Part shown: one piece after another, positions 52,488 through 60,582 of the stretch
How positions within the stretch are numbered: position 1 is the first letter of the stretch
How the letters are laid out: each line of letters begins with the position of its first letter
Assembly (NCBI GenBank): GCA_003514385.1
Contig: DOQR01000001.1
Span: 1-64,000 of the forward strand
From: Oscillospiraceae bacterium
Lineage (GTDB): Bacteria; Bacillota; Clostridia; Oscillospirales; Acutalibacteraceae
Length of the DNA: 64,000 nucleotides
Reading direction: 5' to 3'
The notes under the pieces: model-generated
The model's input: the letters and a program-made list of their open reading frames with translations, nothing else
Database searches by the model: none
What the model was told of the DNA's origin: nothing
Position numbers and translations under genes: made by a program

Positions 52488-54167
52488 TCAATTGTTTTTG
52501 AAATCGTTTATTTTTTTTATAAGCCCTTCGAGCGGGTCTTTGCCGCTATGCTGTTCGGGGGCTTTATAAAGACCTATTTTATACCGTTTGCCGGTGACTG
52601 CGAAAATCGCTTTCATTAAGAGCACTGCATGGGTGTCCTGCTTGATGAAAGACGAGAGCGCGGGATTCTCACTTTTTATAAGAATAAAGTTGTCGCGCTC
52701 ATATCCGCTCGCGCCGTTGAGTATTCCGTGGAGCGGCGCATCGACTTTCTGAAGCTCGTCCATGACCTCTGCCCAGCGGGAGAACTGAACTGTCTCGCCG
52801 TTCGTGCCCTCGGGTGATGGTGCGGGAGCGTGATGTTCAATAGGAGCTTCCGTTTTCGGCTCGTGAGCCTTTTCTTTTATATCAGCTTTCTGCGGCTCGG
52901 GAGCTTTTTTCATTTCTTCCGCTTTTGTCTGCTGATGAGGCTCGGGAACGGCTGTTTTTATTTGTTCGGGAGCTTTCGGTTTATTTTCAACGGGCACAGC
53001 ACTGCTTGCCGCCGTGAAATTGCCGGAAGCCAATTTCGCTTCGAGCGCGGATATTCTTCTGAGCAGAGCGTCGTTTTCCGAATCGAGCGACTCGGAGCAG
53101 AGCTTCACGAACGCCATTTCGAAAGGTATTCTCTTGTTAGACGAGCGCTTTATCTGCGAGAATGTGTCTTCGATAATATTTAAATCATAGAGAAGCTCTT
53201 CGAGCGGCAGTTTTTCCGCGAGAGCTTTCAGAGATTTCAGTTCATCGTCTGTAGCTATCAGAATGCTGTCCGCATTTTTGACCGTTTTGACTATCATCAG
53301 GTCGCGCAGATGGAACATGAACTCGGAGCAGAGACGCTCCATATCGCAGGAGTTCATGTGCAGTTCATTGATTATTCCGAGAGCGGAAGCGCAGTCCTTT
53401 TTAATTATACATTCGGACAGGCGCATCAGATAGTCGCGCCCTGCGAGTCCCGCGCTCTTTGTAACGACTTCGCTCGTTATATGTTCGTCAACTGCACAGC
53501 ATCTGTCTAGCAGCGAGAGCGCGTCTCGCAGCGCTCCGTCGGCAACTTTTGCTATCAGCGCGGCGGCGTCTTCGTCGAGAGTGATATTCTCATGCTCGGC
53601 GACATATTGAAGTCTCGCGCAGATATCCTCGGGCGTTATTCTTTTGAAATCAAATCTCTGGCAGCGTGAAAGAATAGTCGCGGGGAGCTTGTGTACTTCT
53701 GTAGTAGCGAGGATAAATATAACATGCTCCGGCGGCTCTTCGAGAATTTTCAGAAGAGCGTTGAACGCGCCGGTCGAGAGCATATGCACCTCGTCTATAA
53801 TATAGACTCTGTACTTTGCTTTGACAGGCGTGAAATTCGCTTCGTCGCGAAGATCGCGGATATTGTCAACGCCGTTGTTTGAAGCGGCGTCTATTTCAAT
53901 AACATCAAGCACCGAGCCGTTGTCGATGCCGCGGCATATCTCGCACTCGTTGCAGGGGTCGCCGTCATGCGGCGAGAGGCAGTTGACCGCCTTTGAAAGA
54001 ATCTTCGCGCAGGTGGTCTTGCCCGTTCCGCGCGAGCCGGTGAACAGATAGGCGTGGGCGACCCTGCCGCTGACGAGCTCATTCTTGAGCGTCGCGGTTA
54101 TATGGGGCTGACCGTAGACCTCTTCAAAAGTCTGCGGACGCCATTTTCTGTAGAGCACGCGGTACAT
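52488..54167 (-). CDS. dnaX: DNA polymerase III subunits gamma/tau
   Basis: 559 residues. AAA+ clamp loader: Walker A G-S-R-G-T-G-K-T-T, zinc module C...C-N-E-C-E-I-C, Walker B D-E-V-H-M-L-S, sensor I. The middle (about 390-455) is Pro/Lys/Glu-rich and flexible, then the tau C-terminal domain binds polymerase and helicase. It heads dnaX-ybaB-recR. The A6 run in the linker (52905-52910) is out of phase for a programmed frameshift. Confidence 0.96.
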   Translation of the reverse strand: MYRVLYRKWRPQTFEEVYGQPHITATLKNELVSGRVAHAYLFTGSRGTGKTTCAKILSKAVNCLSPHDGDPCNECEICRGIDNGSVLDVIEIDAASNNGVDNIRDLRDEANFTPVKAKYRVYIIDEVHMLSTGAFNALLKILEEPPEHVIFILATTEVHKLPATILSRCQRFDFKRITPEDICARLQYVAEHENITLDEDAAALIAKVADGALRDALSLLDRCCAVDEHITSEVVTKSAGLAGRDYLMRLSECIIKKDCASALGIINELHMNSCDMERLCSEFMFHLRDLMIVKTVKNADSILIATDDELKSLKALAEKLPLEELLYDLNIIEDTFSQIKRSSNKRIPFEMAFVKLCSESLDSENDALLRRISALEAKLASGNFTAASSAVPVENKPKAPEQIKTAVPEPHQQTKAEEMKKAPEPQKADIKEKAHEPKTEAPIEHHAPAPSPEGTNGETVQFSRWAEVMDELQKVDAPLHGILNGASGYERDNFILIKSENPALSSFIKQDTHAVLLMKAIFAVTGKRYKIGLYKAPEQHSGKDPLEGLIKKINDFKNN

Positions 54168-54207
54168 AACAGACCGTCCTTTTAAGATACTTTTTGATAA
54201 AGCAAAA

Positions 54208-54357
54208 ACGAGCCTTTATCTTGGTCATGCGGCGGGCAGGCGGACTGTGGCGCACAGTGCAGACCGCTTAATGCTGCTCGGTTCCCCGCCTGACATGGTT
54301 CACGGCGCCCCGCCGCACAGGACCCGCCACGCCACATGACCAAAACAAAGCCTCGCT
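54208..54357 (-). ncRNA. ffs: signal recognition particle RNA (small type)
   Basis: Minus strand, about 150 nt. Helix-8 core GTCAGG, then CGG-GGAA-CCG tetraloop stem and AGCAGC, i.e. the GNRA (GGAA) loop and symmetric/asymmetric loops that bind Ffh. The ends GGTCATGTGGCG and CGCCGCATGACC pair over a long stem, then TTTTT. Located upstream of dnaX as in many Firmicutes. Confidence 0.88.
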
Positions 54358-54383
54358 TAAGATGCTTATCAGGTTACTAAGAT

Positions 54384-54412
54384 ATTATAATATATATTTG
54401 AATCAATTACAA
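54384..54412 (-). promoter_or_regulatory. promoter of the SRP RNA gene
   Basis: Minus-strand TTGTAA (54407-54412), 17-bp spacer, TATAAT (54384-54389), 27 bp ahead of the outer stem of the RNA. Confidence 0.72.
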
Positions 54413-54639
54413 GTGCTATATACTATAATAATATGCAAAATTTTTTGTTTCCGGGGTTGTGTAATTTATCTTGAAAATTAAACAGCGAAGATTTGCTTTT
54501 TTAAAAGCTTGATTTATAAACAGATAATTACATCTCCCGGCAATATTCCGCCGATTTGTTTTATAAGCAATGTTTTCTGCTTTTCATGGGTAAACAAGTA
54601 TGATATAATAAAAATATGTATAAGAAAGGAAGTCTTATC

Positions 54640-55146
54640 ATGACAAAGCTCAAGAAATTCGGCGGAAAATACAAAGACGAGACCGTTGAGAGAATAGCGC
54701 GGTACTTCGGATTCAGCGCGGGTCTGCATTTCGGCACGGACAAGCCCGACGAGAGCCGAATGAAAGCGGCGAAAAAGACGCTCAAAGAGTGGACCCACGG
54801 AAACGGCGAATTATTTGTGATAGTTGACGAAAAAGATACAGTCGGTTTTGTCCATATAAATTACCGCACGGGCAACACCGCGTGGATAGAAGATATCTAT
54901 GTTGACGAAACAAGACGCGGACAGGGGATCGCCACGCGCGTTATAGGTCTTGCGGAAGATAAGATAAAATTCCACAGAGGCTATACTTCGATCTGCCTCG
55001 AAGCTTCGCCCGATAACAAAGCTGCGCTCGCGCTCTATCATAAGCTCGGCTATATCACGCTCGGCATGATAACCGTGCGCAAAGAGATATATAAAAACGA
55101 CAAAAAGAACGAAACCGAGCTTTTCGGACTGACTTATAAATACTGA
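54640..55146 (+). CDS. GNAT-family N-acetyltransferase
   Basis: 168 residues. Acetyl-CoA loop R-R-G-Q-G-I-A-T-R and the C-terminal N-K-A-A-L-A-L-Y-H-K-L-G-Y. I chose the ATG at 54640 after AAAGGAAG; an upstream ATG (54616) has no site. A TGATATAAT extended -10 lies at 54601-54609. First of three closely spaced plus-strand genes (with VOC and nth). Confidence 0.88.
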   Translation: MTKLKKFGGKYKDETVERIARYFGFSAGLHFGTDKPDESRMKAAKKTLKEWTHGNGELFVIVDEKDTVGFVHINYRTGNTAWIEDIYVDETRRGQGIATRVIGLAEDKIKFHRGYTSICLEASPDNKAALALYHKLGYITLGMITVRKEIYKNDKKNETELFGLTYKY

Positions 55147-55154
55147 GGTGCAGC

Positions 55155-55523
55155 ATGGAATACAAATTCAATCATTTTAACTTCAATGTAAAAAATCTCG
55201 ACGAGAGCATAAAATTCTATAACGAAGCTCTCGGACTCAAAGAGATTCGCCGCAAAGAAGCGTCGGACGGCTCTTTTACAATAGTTTTCATGGGCGACGG
55301 CAGCGGCACTTTTTCTCTTGAGCTCACCTGTCTCAAAGATCACCCGCAGGCATATGATTTGGGCGAATGTGAATTTCATCTCGCGCTGACTGCGGACGAC
55401 TACGAGGCCTCGCTCAAAAAGCATAAAGAGATGGACTGCGTCTGCTATATAAACGAGGGTATGGGGATATATTTTATCGCCGACCCGGACGGCTATTGGA
55501 TAGAGATAATCCCGAAGAGGTAA
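55155..55523 (+). CDS. VOC-family protein (glyoxalase I-like)
   Basis: 122 residues, two beta-alpha-beta-beta-beta modules. H-F-N-F-N-V (His ligand), S-L-E-L-T (Glu), E-F-H-L-A-L (His) and W-I-E-I-I (Glu) form the four metal ligands of glyoxalase I, so it may detoxify methylglyoxal adducts. 8 bp after the acetyltransferase. Confidence 0.87.
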   Translation: MEYKFNHFNFNVKNLDESIKFYNEALGLKEIRRKEASDGSFTIVFMGDGSGTFSLELTCLKDHPQAYDLGECEFHLALTADDYEASLKKHKEMDCVCYINEGMGIYFIADPDGYWIEIIPKR

Positions 55524-55526
55524 GCT

Positions 55527-56162
55527 ATGACAAAAAAGCAAAAGGCCGCCCTCGCTGTGGCGGCGCTCGAAAAAGAATATCCGGATGCTCTGTGTTCGCT
55601 TGAAGAAAAAGAGCCTTACCGTCTGCTGATAGCAGTCAGACTTTCGGCTCAGTGTACCGACGCGCGGGTAAATTTAGTCACCCCTGTGCTCTTTGAGCGA
55701 TTCCCGACGCTCGAGAGCCTCGCTTTTGCCGATGTTGCCGAGGTCGAGGAGATAGTCCACCCCTGCGGCTTTTTCCGCGCAAAGGCGAACGACATAGTTT
55801 CGATGAGCCGGATGCTCATTGAAAAATATGATTCCAAAGTGCCGGACACTATCGAAGAGCTTGTCAAGCTACCCGGAGTCGGCAGAAAGACCGCGAATTT
55901 AATAGTCGGCGATGTCTACGGCAAGCCCGCAGTCGTTGCGGACACGCATCTTATCAGAATAACAAATTTGCTGGGGCTCGTTGACACAAAAGACCCGGCA
56001 AAAGTAGAAAAAGAGCTGAAAGCTCTGCTCGATCCTAAAAAGAGCAACGATTTCTGCCACCGCTGCGTGCTTCACGGCAGGGCGGTGTGCATCGCACGCA
56101 GACCGAATTGTCCCGCCTGCGTGATGAACAGATTTTGCAGCTATTATTTAAAGCAGAAATGA
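55527..56162 (+). CDS. nth: endonuclease III
   Basis: 211 residues. Helix-hairpin-helix L-P-G-V-G-R-K-T-A with catalytic Lys, catalytic Asp in V-A-D-T-H, and the four-Cys iron-sulfur motif C-x6-C-x2-C-x5-C at the C-terminus. It removes oxidised pyrimidines and nicks abasic sites. 3 bp after the VOC gene. Confidence 0.95.
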   Translation: MTKKQKAALAVAALEKEYPDALCSLEEKEPYRLLIAVRLSAQCTDARVNLVTPVLFERFPTLESLAFADVAEVEEIVHPCGFFRAKANDIVSMSRMLIEKYDSKVPDTIEELVKLPGVGRKTANLIVGDVYGKPAVVADTHLIRITNLLGLVDTKDPAKVEKELKALLDPKKSNDFCHRCVLHGRAVCIARRPNCPACVMNRFCSYYLKQK

Positions 56163-56411
56163 TATCAGCGCCGTCACCGCGGCTCCCGCGAGCGCGGAGC
56201 AGGCGAATTTCAGCGCGGAGATAATTTTTCTCTTTTTGAGCTTGCTTGCCGGAGGAATACCCGCGCTGTCTGCTATCAGACCTGCCCGCTCGCGCAGCGT
56301 GCCCTCGCTCGTTGCGGCGTATTCGGGTTTGACGAAAAACAGCACTTTTTCAAAATATTCGCATTTGGTCTGCGTTATCTCTATGACCTGACGGTTCACA
56401 CCTTTTATCAT
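56148..56411 (-). CDS. small tail-anchored protein of unknown function
   Basis: 87 residues, not recognised. An N-terminal soluble part (N-R-Q-V-I-E-I-T, F-F-V-K-P-E-Y) and a C-terminal helix (A-C-S-A-L-A-G-A-A-V-T-A-L-I-S-F-L-L) with basic K-L-K-K-R-K before it. GGAGGG precedes the ATG at 56411. The stop overlaps the convergent nth by 15 bp. Confidence 0.72.
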   Translation of the reverse strand: MIKGVNRQVIEITQTKCEYFEKVLFFVKPEYAATSEGTLRERAGLIADSAGIPPASKLKKRKIISALKFACSALAGAAVTALISFLL

Positions 56412-56529
56412 TTTTTCTTGCCCTCCGAATGTCATGTGTTGATTATTTTTGACTTTTCGGGCGTGAAATATACCGACGGGCGGAGAAAAGCCGATTATAC
56501 GAACTGTAATCACACTTTCGCGCGTGATA

Positions 56530-56605
56530 TGTGGAAAACTATGTGAAAAATGTTGATAACTTCTTCAAAAACGCTTGAAAAACCTTGACAAGCTGATGTG
56601 GATAG
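56530..56605. other. second cluster of DnaA-box-like sites
   Basis: TGTGGAAAA (56530), TGTGAAAAA (56543), TGTTGATAA (56551) and TGTGGATAG (56597): one copy of the 9-mer found at oriC and three close to the DnaA-box pattern, in 76 bp between divergent genes. AT-rich sequence follows to the right. Could be a secondary DnaA-binding region. Confidence 0.45.
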
Positions 56606-56701
56606 ATAAATCAAAGTCGAAAATATATACAATTTGTTATATTTTCTTTACTTCTGAATTTAAATATATTTCGCTTATATAACAAAAGGAGCGGATTTGA
56701 G

Positions 56702-57556
56702 TTGGATTGTGACAAAATTTTGCAGACGGACGGCGGAAGCATAATAACCGGGCTTCGCTGTTTCAGCCTGCCGCTGATACTCGACTGCGGTCAGGCGTTT
56801 CGCTGGAGCGAGAATGCGGACGGCAGCTGGAGCGGAGTGGCGATGAACCGCGAGCTCAGACTAAAGCAGGACGGAGATAGATTATTTTTTGAAAACACGA
56901 CGCCCGACGAAATAAAAAACATATGGATAAAATATTTTGACCTCGGCCGCGACTACACCGCGATATGCGAGCGCCTGAGCGCGGACGAAAATCTCAAAAC
57001 AGCGTGCTCGGAATATCCGGGGATAAGAATATTAAAGCAAGACGAGTGGGAGACGCTCTGCTCGTTTATTATCTCTCAGAATAATAATATACCGCGAATA
57101 AAGGGTATAATCGGCAGGCTCTGCGAAAACTTCGGAGATAAGCTCCCCGGCGGGGGATATTCGTTCCCGTCCGCCGAAAAATTGGCTTCTCTCGAATTAG
57201 ATGATCTCGCTCCGCTGAGAGCGGGATTTAGAAATAAATATATAATCGACGCCGCGCGCAAAGTAGCGGGCGGTGAAGTAAATCTTTCCGCGCTCAGAAG
57301 TGCTTCAGACGATGAAGTGCGCGAAAGCCTTTTGAAAATAAAAGGCGTCGGCGCGAAAGTTGCGGAGTGTACCTTATTATTCGGCTTCGGGCGCGTTGAT
57401 GCGTTCCCGATAGATGTCTGGGTGCGCCGCGTTGTCGGCGAGCTATACCCGAACGGTCTGCCCGAGTGTATGGATGGAGTGCGCGGAATAGCGCAGCAGT
57501 ATCTGTTCCATTGGCGCAGACACCTTGAGGAGGACGAGAAGAAAAATGCAGGCTGA
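56702..57556 (+). CDS. ogg: 8-oxoguanine DNA glycosylase (OGG1-like)
   Basis: 284 residues. OGG1-type N-terminal domain (F-S-L-P-L-I-L-D-C-G-Q-A-F-R-W), the helix-hairpin-helix K-I-K-G-V-G-A-K-V-A with Lys and the catalytic Asp in F-P-I-D-V-W-V-R-R. It excises 8-oxoG opposite C. The start is TTG at 56702, 10 bases after AAAGGAG. It overlaps birA by 11 bp. Confidence 0.93.
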   Translation: MDCDKILQTDGGSIITGLRCFSLPLILDCGQAFRWSENADGSWSGVAMNRELRLKQDGDRLFFENTTPDEIKNIWIKYFDLGRDYTAICERLSADENLKTACSEYPGIRILKQDEWETLCSFIISQNNNIPRIKGIIGRLCENFGDKLPGGGYSFPSAEKLASLELDDLAPLRAGFRNKYIIDAARKVAGGEVNLSALRSASDDEVRESLLKIKGVGAKVAECTLLFGFGRVDAFPIDVWVRRVVGELYPNGLPECMDGVRGIAQQYLFHWRRHLEEDEKKNAG

Positions 57557-58358
57557 TATTCTCTCCGCCGAGGAGATAAAAAAATATCTCACAAAAGAGC
57601 GAAAAAATAATATCGCCGTCTTTGACACGGTGGATTCAACGAACACTATCCTAAAAAATTGGTGCGCCGAGGGAAAGGCCCGACCCGGCGACTGCGTGAC
57701 AGCCGACTGCCAGACGAAAGGGCGCGGCAGGCGCGGCAAGCGATTTGAATCGGACAAAGGAGTAGGAATTTATCTCTCTTTTTTGCTCGGCACCGGCGAC
57801 GCGACACCGGATGAGATAAGCGAGATAACCGCGTGGGGTGCGGTTGCGGTGCGCCGCGCGATAGAAAAAGTCTGCCATGCGGGAAGCAAAATAAAATGGG
57901 TCAATGATATAGTTTGCGGCAGGATGAAAATATGCGGCATACTCACAGAGATGACTGCGGCGGGTCCCGTGATGGGGATCGGCATAAATGTGAATCAAAG
58001 CGAAGACGGCTTTCCGCCCGAGCTTCGTAATATCGCTTCGTCGCTTAGAATAATATGCAAAAGAGAATTTTGCAGGGCGCAGATAATTGCCGCCGTTATC
58101 GAAGAGCTCGATTTGATAAACGCGGGATTTCCCGAAAAAAGAGAGGAATATCTAAAAGAATACCGCGAGAACTGCGCCGTTATCGGCGAGGAGATAAGTA
58201 TCGAGCGCGGCGAAGAAATTAAAAAAGGACGCGCTGTTGAAATCGCCGAAAATTTCGGGCTTGAAGTCATTTTCGAAAACGGAGAGCGCGAAGTAATAAC
58301 CGGCGGCGAAGTGAGCGTAAAAGGATTTTACCCGGCAAATAATATCGGGAGAGAATAA
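57546..58358 (+). CDS. birA: biotin-protein ligase (monofunctional-like)
   Basis: 270 residues. Catalytic D-S-T-N-T, G-R-G-R-R-G-K-R biotin/AMP loop, K-W-V-N-D, and G-I-G-I-N-V-N. It attaches biotin to acetyl-CoA carboxylase. The N-terminal repressor HTH of classical BirA is absent (only about 25 residues precede the catalytic domain), so it should not repress transcription itself. ATG after GAGG at 57546. Confidence 0.92.
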   Translation: MQADILSAEEIKKYLTKERKNNIAVFDTVDSTNTILKNWCAEGKARPGDCVTADCQTKGRGRRGKRFESDKGVGIYLSFLLGTGDATPDEISEITAWGAVAVRRAIEKVCHAGSKIKWVNDIVCGRMKICGILTEMTAAGPVMGIGINVNQSEDGFPPELRNIASSLRIICKREFCRAQIIAAVIEELDLINAGFPEKREEYLKEYRENCAVIGEEISIERGEEIKKGRAVEIAENFGLEVIFENGEREVITGGEVSVKGFYPANNIGRE

Positions 58359-58376
58359 ATTGACGGAGGGTACAAA

Positions 58377-59084
58377 ATGAACAAACACAGAAAAGGGCTC
58401 TATATTATTTCAGGACTTTTCTATCTTTTCTTCTCGGGCGCGCTCGCGCTTTATCCGACCAAGATGACGGTCGGCGCTACAATTTCGATGATAGCGGGCG
58501 CGGTTCTGACGCTCGCGGCGGCAGTTTCTTCATTTATACTTGCGGCGCAGTCCGGCAAGAATCCGAAGGATTCCGCAGTCCGCACTGTTGTTATGCCGAT
58601 ATGCTTCGTCGGCTTCGCGGTAATTCTCGCGGCGGATATCATAAACACCGCCGTGCATTTTGAAACGGCGTTCGACGCAGTCAGAATCATAGCAGAACTG
58701 ATAGGCGCGGCGGGACACATTGCCGCAGCTGTTATCATGTTCAAAAATAACATGGTATTCATCAGAAGAAATAAAATTGCATATGCCGTGTTCGCCGCGA
58801 TGACGGGAAATCCCGCTTCTATATTTGTCTCCGGTGCGTTCGCGCGCGAAAGAGCGGACGGTGAATGTAAAAAGCTCCGCAAGGTGGGTGTTATCGAGCT
58901 TATCGTCGGCGCGGTAATTATCGTTGCGGCGTACATAATAACCAATCTCACCCTGCCGAGCGACACGTTCCGCGCTGTGACCGACTGGCTGTTCCTCTGC
59001 CTGACTCTCGTTACCGACATGGGTTTTGCACTTATCGCCGTCTCGACCCCGAAAGATAAAAAGAAAAAGGCGAAGAAAAAATGA
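58377..59084 (+). CDS. membrane protein (tandem copy 1)
   Basis: 235 residues, six helices. Not recognised. The order of helices, a Leu/Gly/Ala-rich core and a Lys-rich tail (K-K-K-K-A-K-K-K) resemble the next gene, and both have a similar central loop. 18 bp after birA. Confidence 0.72.
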   Translation: MNKHRKGLYIISGLFYLFFSGALALYPTKMTVGATISMIAGAVLTLAAAVSSFILAAQSGKNPKDSAVRTVVMPICFVGFAVILAADIINTAVHFETAFDAVRIIAELIGAAGHIAAAVIMFKNNMVFIRRNKIAYAVFAAMTGNPASIFVSGAFARERADGECKKLRKVGVIELIVGAVIIVAAYIITNLTLPSDTFRAVTDWLFLCLTLVTDMGFALIAVSTPKDKKKKAKKK

Positions 59085-59800
59085 ACAGACGAAATATACT
59101 TCTCTATACCCTCGCGGGCGTGTTTTCTGTTATCGGCGCGCTGACAAACGGCATCTCGCCGTTTTTAGCCGGCAGCCCGGCGGCGGAAAAAATCGTCTCG
59201 CTGTGTTTGGCGATCATATTAATACTCATAGGCGTTTCGGCGATAACCGCATCGTCGCGAATCAAGAAGAGCGGGAATGCAGACTTACGCCTGACGGAAA
59301 AAATAATGCCCGCTTTGCTCTGCGTTATGTCGATATTTATATTAGTGGATGCGGCGGTGTGCATACCGAATTTCAACGGGCGCACGAGCGGAGTGCGCAT
59401 AGCGGGGGATATAATAAATGCAATCGGCTTTGCGTCCTGCGGCATCCTGATGCTCAAAAACGGCAGGAGCGAAAAGAACACGGTGCTGTATATTATTCTC
59501 TCTGTACTCTCCGGCAGCATCTCGCCGATAATGATAACCGCGGCGTGGCTGGCGCTCCCGTATGACCCCGACCGCGAACGCTCGCGCAGAAAAGCGCGAA
59601 ACGGACTGATAATAGCATTCTTCGTCGTTCTCGTGACATATGCGGCGGTCTATATCGCGCTCGGACAGGAGATGGCGCAGAACATCGGACTTTCGGAGCT
59701 ATATATAAAAGTAATGTCGGCGCTGTTCGTCGCGGTTATCGCCGTGTTCGCGTTTATCCCCTCGTCGAAATACAAATGTAGAGACAGCGCGGAAAAATAA
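59081..59800 (+). CDS. membrane protein (tandem copy 2)
   Basis: 239 residues, six helices. Overlaps the preceding gene by 4 bp. Similar size, topology and central loop, but only faint sequence likeness by eye. Function unknown; followed by a terminator. Confidence 0.72.
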   Translation: MNRRNILLYTLAGVFSVIGALTNGISPFLAGSPAAEKIVSLCLAIILILIGVSAITASSRIKKSGNADLRLTEKIMPALLCVMSIFILVDAAVCIPNFNGRTSGVRIAGDIINAIGFASCGILMLKNGRSEKNTVLYIILSVLSGSISPIMITAAWLALPYDPDRERSRRKARNGLIIAFFVVLVTYAAVYIALGQEMAQNIGLSELYIKVMSALFVAVIAVFAFIPSSKYKCRDSAEK

Positions 59801-59810
59801 AATATTTATT

Positions 59811-59852
59811 CAGCTTCATTTCGGCAGATACGCCGGGATGAAGCTGTTTTTT
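59811..59852 (+). terminator. intrinsic terminator
   Basis: CAGCTTCAT / ATGAAGCTG with inner GGC/GCC, then TTTTTT. Confidence 0.85.
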
Positions 59853-59934
59853 ATTTCGGGATATTGCGGAGTGTATAGATTTTTATGCACCGACGCCGCG
59901 AGCGGGACAAAATTTTTTGAAATATCTATTACCG

Positions 59935-60056
59935 ATAGTTTATAGGGACAGCCGCAAGGGCTGTCCCTACGAGTTGCAAAAGACAAGAATCACTGCTAAA
60001 TTCGCGGGCTGATGATATCTGCCCCTACTGCACAATTTTAAGCGAAGCGAAACTCC
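59935..60056. repeat. intergenic repeat unit
   Basis: GGGACAGCCGCAAGGGCTGTCCC hairpin (59946-59968) and GCGGGCTGATGATATCTGCCC (60002-60022), both related to units in the gene-free regions near 13.7 kb and 30.9 kb. No gene. Confidence 0.6.
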
Positions 60057-60060
60057 GCTC

Positions 60061-60089
60061 TTGACAAATCACGCTTTTGAGACTAAAAT
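60061..60089 (+). promoter_or_regulatory. sigma-A promoter of the zinc operon
   Basis: TTGACA (60061-60066), 17-bp spacer, TAAAAT (60084-60089). Confidence 0.85.
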
Positions 60090-60104
60090 TGAAAACGATT
60101 CTCA
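60090..60104. promoter_or_regulatory. Fur-family operator
   Basis: TGAAAACGATTCTCA, a 7-1-7 palindrome of the Fur/Zur type, immediately after the -10, covering the likely transcription start. It fits autorepression by the Fur-family protein encoded downstream. Confidence 0.78.
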
Positions 60105-60165
60105 AATTCAGTTTGCGGCGGAATATTTCTTTTCTTTTCTGCCGAAGCTCAAAGAGGTGCTTTTT

Positions 60166-60582
60166 ATGGGTTACAACACAAAGCAGGGCGAATTGATTAC
60201 ATCTCTGCTTAAAAGTAGCGGCGGTAGGCATCTGACCGCCGAGGATATATCGCATATTCTGGGCGAGCGCGGCTGCCCGGTCGGCAAAGCTACGGTCTAT
60301 CGCCATCTTGAAAAGATGCTGCGCGAGGGTAGCGTGCGCAAGTTCGTGCTCCACGACGGGGAGAGCGCGTGCTATCAGTATGTCGGCGACAGCGCGGACT
60401 GCTGCAATCACTATCATCTCAAATGCTCCGAGTGCGGGAAGCTGCTCCATGTCGAGTGCAGCTTTCTCGACAAGGTCGCGGAGCATATCTTTGAGCACCA
60501 CGGGTTCACCCTCAGCGCGGAGAATACCGTGCTCTACGGAGTCTGCGCCGAGTGCGCCGAAAGGAAAAAGAATGAAAACTAA
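60166..60582 (+). CDS. zur: Fur-family metalloregulator, probably zinc-responsive (Zur)
   Basis: 138 residues. Winged helix (about 1-80: V-G-K-A-T-V-Y-R-H-L-E), metal site H-Y-H-L-K-C, and structural zinc C-S-E-C and C-A-E-C pairs. The ATG at 60166 follows AGAGGTG; a longer frame begins in the promoter. First gene of the znu operon, behind its own operator, so Zur is the most likely type. Confidence 0.9.
   Translation: MGYNTKQGELITSLLKSSGGRHLTAEDISHILGERGCPVGKATVYRHLEKMLREGSVRKFVLHDGESACYQYVGDSADCCNHYHLKCSECGKLLHVECSFLDKVAEHIFEHHGFTLSAENTVLYGVCAECAERKKNEN

Noticed and set aside
52905..52910. A6 run in dnaX as a programmed frameshift site for gamma
   Set aside because: Codons read ATG-AAA-AAA-GCT, so the run is not in the A-AAA-AAG phase, and no clear stimulatory hairpin follows.
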